DNA from: Zhengitettix transpicula
Taxonomy: Eukaryota > Arthropoda > Insecta > Orthoptera > Tetrigidae
Reading direction: 5' to 3'
Length of the DNA stretch: 64,000 nucleotides
NCBI GenBank assembly: GCA_037074705.1
Contig: CM073595.1
Coordinates: 26,317,501 to 26,381,500 of the forward strand
Part shown: piece by piece, positions 59,276 to 64,000 of the stretch
Layout: each line of letters begins with the position of its first letter
Numbering within the stretch: the first letter of the stretch is position 1
Program-made: the position numbers and the translations under genes
The notes under the pieces: generated by a model
What the model saw: the letters and a program-made list of their open reading frames with translations, nothing else
Databases searched by the model: none
What the model was told of the DNA's origin: nothing

Positions 59276-61749
59276 TGTATGTTTATTTGTTCCGCATACA
59301 AATCTACATCCATGGAGTAAATTTCACCAAATTTCGTCTATGTGTTCTTTGCGACCAGGAAACAAACACTGTCGGGGTAAGACACGTCTACACCCCCCAA
59401 GAGCGGGGGTGGACGGGGTTCGAAAATTTCATACATGCTAAAATGGCCGATATTAGAGCCGGATAAATATTTTTCCGTGTCAAAGAGATTCATAGTGTTT
59501 GTAACAATGTAATGTGTGTATAATTTCAACCCCTAACCGCATGGGAAAGGATCTCCCTTAGCGTTGGGGGAGATGTTTTACAGGAAAATAACGCGAATAC
59601 AACTGAGATTGGATTCAAATCCAACGTTATGGATGTCCCTGAGTTTAATTGTGACATTCAACTCGGAATTTAACCCTAAGGGGCGAGGGTGTACGGGGTG
59701 GAAATTTTGGAGCATGCAAACACGTTGAATAAGTATTTTTAATGTTTAATTATGGTGATTGTATTTCTATTTATGTTGCTTGTGGATGATTTTATGGGTA
59801 GTGACTTACCTTTAGGGATGAAGGACCGATTCATAAAATTAACTCAAAAGCAACTGATATTCGAGTCAAATCGAGGTTATGGATGTCGGTTAGTTTAATT
59901 ATGACAATCTGGTCAACGCGCGGGGGTTTGAAAGATTCGCCGTGGTTAGAGGGGCGGGGTGGAGGCGGGAGCGGCAATAAACTTTGAACATTCTAACTGG
60001 TCGATTTTGCGTCGAATTAATAGAATTCGGGATCTACGGGATTCGTCAAATTTCACTATATGTTCTCTGTGGATAATTTTCACCTCTTTCAAGATTGGAA
60101 GTGGTGCACCCTTAAGGGTTGGGGGAGGAGTGGCATTACAAATAACGCAAACACATTCATGTTTGGAGTCGAATCAGTTGTTATGGATATCACCTGTTTA
60201 AATTCTGACATTCAACTTAGTGTTTAACTCCCATTGGCGGGGATGAACGGGGGGGGGGGGAATTATTCAAACATGTTAATCACGCGATGTATGCGCCTAA
60301 TATTATTCGCAGTCAATTCAATTCCGAATATTTGTCTTTATGTTGTTTATGCATGATATCAACCCCTTTCGGACTTAGGAGACGATCACGTTTAGGGGTG
60401 ATATTTGGTGGTTGCGTTACAGCAAAATAATGCCCATACGACTGAGATTGGAATCAAATCCAGGGATATGGAAGTCGCTGAGTTTATTTATGACAATATG
60501 GTTAACGCGCGTCGGTGGACTGCGGTGGGAGTTGGCTGGGCGGTGGTGGGTGGTGTTGGGCGGCGGTTAAAATTTGCAAACATTTCAAACGGCCGATTTT
60601 TGCGTCGAATAAATATATTTCGGGATCAATGAGCCTTATAATATCTCTTTACATGTTTTCCGTGTATAATTTCAACCCCTTTCAGGTTTGGGAAGGTGTG
60701 GCATTACTTAAAATTATGCAATACAATCGAGATTTGAGTGGAATCCAAGGTTTTCTATGTCACTGAGTTTAATTATTACATTCATCTTGCCGTTTAACTC
60801 CCCCAAGCGTGGGTTGTATTTTTAAAACATGTTAATCGGCCGATTTTAGCGTCGCAATAATATTTTTCGGGGTAAATTAAATTCATAATATTTCTCTAGA
60901 TGCTCTCTGTTTATAATTTCAATCCCTGTCGGCATGGAGGGGAGCAAGCGTAGGGGTGGTGTCTGGTGGAGCGTTACATGAAAATAACGCTAATACGATT
61001 GCGGTATCGATATCTCTGAACTAAGTTATGATTTTTTGTTTAACCTAAGTAGAGTGGGGACGTGGGTGGAAATTTTGTAAAATGTTGAAACGGACGATAG
61101 GAAAGAAACTTTTTCTAGCTCAATGAGTTCAACCTCTTTCGTTGTGGGAGGTGAGCACATGTAGGGATAGGGGGCGAAGTGCATTACATAAAAATAACGC
61201 TAAAGCAACAGAGATTGGAGTCAAATTGGTGGTATGGATATACGACATTCCGGGCAACGCCGGGCACCCAGCTAGTAAATTAATAACTATACGGTCCCTG
61301 CAGTGTAATGATTGGTCTAATCTAAATTTAACCTCAGGATAACAGTAATAAAGTAATAATTAGTAACGACAGAGATATTTTAGTGAGACCTTTTAAAACA
61401 AAAAGAATGATTACCAATTTCAACATTGTAAGGGGTTCAAATTTGGTGTACGAATATGCCTATATATAGGTAAATTTGCACTTATAGTAATAGCGGGACA
61501 CCATCGGACTTTGCACAACATATAAAATTTGGAAAAATTATGATTACAATTTATAATGAACACCAGAATTGAAGTGTTGTGATGACCAGTGGGAAATCAT
61601 TTTTCATCGACTTTAGATATAAAACTGGTGACAGATATATACCAGCATTTCCTTCTTATCTTAGTCTTTTAATAGGATATTTTTAACGACCTATTAATAA
61701 ACATTTTATTAAATTCAGAATAATTTATTAATAAAAATATTATTTTACA

Positions 61750-61790
61750 GCGCTACGTTTCGGTACTTCTTTGTACCCTCTTCAGTCTGT
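61750..61790 (-). ncRNA. Hammerhead-ribozyme-like motif
   Basis: The minus strand reads CUGAAGA (61785-61779, fits CUGANGA), then a stem II with perfect arms GGUAC/GUACC (61777-61773 and 61766-61762), then GAAAC (61761-61757) and a self-complementary AGCGCU that can form a short stem III. All core positions I can check are canonical. Likely a mark of a decayed Penelope-like element; folding and stem I were not computed. Confidence 0.5.
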
Positions 61791-62381
61791 GTTTAGGCTG
61801 TAAGGTTTGTCTGTGTTATAAGCGTTTCCTCAGTCTTTGTAAGAATTTTTTATGTTTTACATTTTACAATTTGTCAAACACAATTATGTTTTTTTTAGGA
61901 ATTTTACAATGCTTTCTTTGTCAATAGATATCTCTATTGATCTATGTTTGTGTTCCTTTGTAGACATTCTCGTATTTGTTCATATTTTTTTTGCATGAGC
62001 ACATCTTCTACTGTTAGTTGAGTGTCATATATTATTTTGTCTAATTTTTCATAATAAATAGGAATATGATAAATTTAGTTAATTTAATTTAAAATTGTTG
62101 AATATAAGATTTACTTGAGTTATTTATGAACATTTCCATTGTCTTCTTTTATAAAAATCACCAATAATAAAAATGAAAGAAATGAAATTGGAATGAATTA
62201 TTAAAAATGTTATTAACATATTATATATTGCATATTCTAAATTATTTATTTCTATTTATAATTAGAATTAAAATTATGTAAATAATATTAATACAATATA
62301 ATTGGTAGCTAATGTATAATATGGTTACGTTTATCTGAGTTACTTAGAGATAATTTATTAACAAAAACATAGAAATTTAAA

Positions 62382-62416
62382 CATCGTTTCGTCCTCAATC
62401 GAGGGATTCATCAGGA
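62382..62416 (-). ncRNA. Hammerhead-ribozyme-like motif, second family
   Basis: The minus strand reads CUGAUGA (62414-62408), a stem II close to (A)UCC...GGAC, then GAAAC (62390-62386). One stem-closing pair appears mutated (A opposite C). It is ~630 bp from the other minus-strand hammerhead-like motif but differs from it in stem II sequence, so the two probably come from different element families. Confidence 0.45.
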
Positions 62417-62419
62417 GTA

Positions 62420-64000
62420 AATATAAAATTCCAAATAAAATATTTATTCAAACAAGCATTGACTAAAAATTTTTTAGTATATAATTTATATAAAAACTTA
62501 CAAGTTTCCATACATTAAAAAATTATTCTGTAAATAATATCCAAATATTGACGTTAAATAAATAATTTATGCTTAAAATTTCGAATGCCCGTTATAACCG
62601 AAATGAGAATAACAATATTTTTAAATAGATATATAGGCATAGCTGAATGTTGATTAGTGTTAACAATAAAGAATTATTTATTAATTAAATGTTAAAATAT
62701 ACAATAATAAATTATCATAATTATATTTAAATTATTAATACCATATTTATAGGTGAATTATTGGCTTTTATTGCTATACTATTTGTTCTTAAATCATGTC
62801 TGAGTATAGTCCGTTTTAAATAAGACGTCTTCTGGCGTGCCCGCGTGGACACACGATAAGTTCCCAAAAAAAGTATAATAACACCGCTATTGCTCAGCAA
62901 TGCTGCTTTATTTCAAGCGTTCTGATTGGTTGATCTGTGGTCACATCCCTCGCAGGAACTATCCGCCATCGGTCTTTTAATTTAAAAAATATAATTTGGC
63001 TGTTTTCATACATTAATAATGTCGAATATCTTTAAAAAATATATACGACAAATATTGAAATGATATTAATATGCTCATAACAGCTATTTAAAAATGTTGT
63101 TTAAACAGTAAAAAATATTTTCAATTAGTTTAGAATAATAAACTTTAATAACGTATGTAATACAATAATTTTAATTATGAAAATTTTACAGGCACCCGAA
63201 GCCAAAAAAAGAGCAAAAATGGACCATGATGTTTGTTTTTGGCTTTTAATGTGTGTTTAAAATAATAATATAAAAGGTATTTAAGTGTGTATTATCTAAT
63301 TCTTACGTCGCTTTTTTGTGGATGTTTTTCTCTCATTTTACAATAATGCCCAATAGACGAGATTGCCATTGAATGCCGAAAACTCAATGTTTTTTTAAAG
63401 TGTTTTAAACAATAAATCGAGTCGCGAACATTAACATGTTATTAATATTTATTCGTATTAATTCACTAAAGAAGTAATGGAATCGAAAGAAAACTTAAGG
63501 ATACTAAGGGATGAGCAATAGTGCATATTGCACGAATTTTTATCCAATTTTTTTCAACTTACCCCGAAATTTTAATCAGTCAGCTATTTAAAGGAAACTT
63601 TAGTTTAGAATTTTGTAGGAGCTTTCGGCGGTTTGTCATATACAACTGTACAAATAAAAATATTTTTCAGATAACAATTTGCATTTTAACAACAATATCA
63701 CACAAAATAACTTTATATAAATTTGTTAAATTAATTTTTTTTTAATAAAACCAAACCATTATTTTCTAAATGACTCAAAATCGTTATTGAACAAATTTTC
63801 AACTTGTCCAAAATTTATTTATCATCATTCTTGTATAAAATTTATTTTCTTGAAGGAATTTTATTTTCTCGAAATGAATCAATTTTTTTCTTTTAAATCA
63901 CTGACTAAGTAGAATTTTGGGATAAATTATAAAAATTAAAATAAAATATACTGATTTGGATGTTTTTTTTAACAATTCTACGTACTTGTTGGTTTAAAGT
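62420..64000. other. AT-rich right edge, one repeat only
   Basis: Apart from the repeat at 62812-62995 I see no gene. Short frames such as 63521-63745 are AT-rich noise. Confidence 0.5.
62812..62995 (-). repeat. ~185-bp dispersed repeat, copy 2
   Basis: Inverted partner of 31070-31255. Its left edge is agtatagtccgttttaaata and its right edge accgc.atcggtcttttaat. It may be a non-autonomous DNA element with an ACTATAGTCCG-type end, but the second terminus does not mirror it clearly. Confidence 0.65.

Larger units (their letters stand above)
56250..61275 (+). mobile_element. Helitron-like element F, split by two nested insertions
   Basis: The 5' end is TC at 56250 (tcttataaatacaaatgagt) after A, and the 3' end is CTAG at 61272-61275 before T. 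The element is interrupted after its first ~35 bp by an LTR (56286-57412) and, a few bases on, by an R1-like LINE (57422-59275). The head then resumes at about 59276 (tgtatgtttatttgttccgc) and seven modules follow (anchors near 59515, 59775, 60060, 60345, 60655, 60905, 61115). Removing the two insertions and their target duplications restores a head matching element A. The final modules and tail (gggcgaagtgcattaca, cgggcaacgccgggcaccca) match those of A and B in order. Confidence 0.75.

Overview
The window is AT-rich, intron-and-transposon DNA from a large animal genome, almost certainly an insect. Evidence: a split ionotropic-receptor (IR) gene with GT-AG introns of 4-12 kb, Tc1/mariner, Helitron-like, Jockey-like, R1-like, Penelope-like, LTR and tRNA-SINE relics, and no bacterial gene organisation. 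A blattodean (cockroach or termite) is my guess from the style of gene and repeats; nothing in the sequence proves it.

The only host gene I can support runs on the minus strand across the left half. Four coding exons are visible: 29761-29599 (signal peptide and start of the amino-terminal domain), 17693-17406 (rest of that domain), 13322-13234 and 6234-6043 (S1 half of the ligand-binding core). The last three join with matching phases and read as a continuous IR. An exon between the first two may be missing, and the pore/transmembrane exons must lie to the left of the window. All introns are packed with transposon debris.

Layout: 1-2.1 kb, tRNA-SINE and a broken LINE ORF1; 2.5-6.7 kb, a two-copy GC-rich repeat and Helitron-like element A; 7.07-11.63 kb, the long modular Helitron-like element B; 12.2-13.0 kb, a candidate solo LTR; 13.6-14.0 kb, a SINE and Helitron fragment C; 15.2-15.6 kb, a 191-bp tandem duplication; 20.8-21.2 kb, Helitron fragment D; 23.4-24.4 kb, a mariner fossil; 25.6-26.4 kb, an LTR-like block; 28-28.9 kb, a DDE transposase fossil; 32 kb, an RT fossil; 34.7-35.7 kb, a Tc1 fossil; 36.34-37.12 kb, Helitron E; 39-41.8 kb, two more mariner relics, one nearly full length; 44.95-47.5 kb, a Jockey-like LINE; 49.7-50.5 kb, an internally deleted mariner; 51.2-52.3 kb, a solo LTR inside an (AT)n tract; 54.2-54.95 kb, a Penelope-like endonuclease with a hammerhead-like motif; 56.25-61.28 kb, Helitron F carrying a nested solo LTR and a nested R1-like LINE; 61.7-62.4 kb, two further hammerhead-like motifs.

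I found no CRISPR, operon, phage or intact tRNA/rRNA gene, and no convincing new molecular system. The most informative structures are the modular Helitron-like arrays, the three-level nested insertion at 56-61 kb, and the IR gene model.
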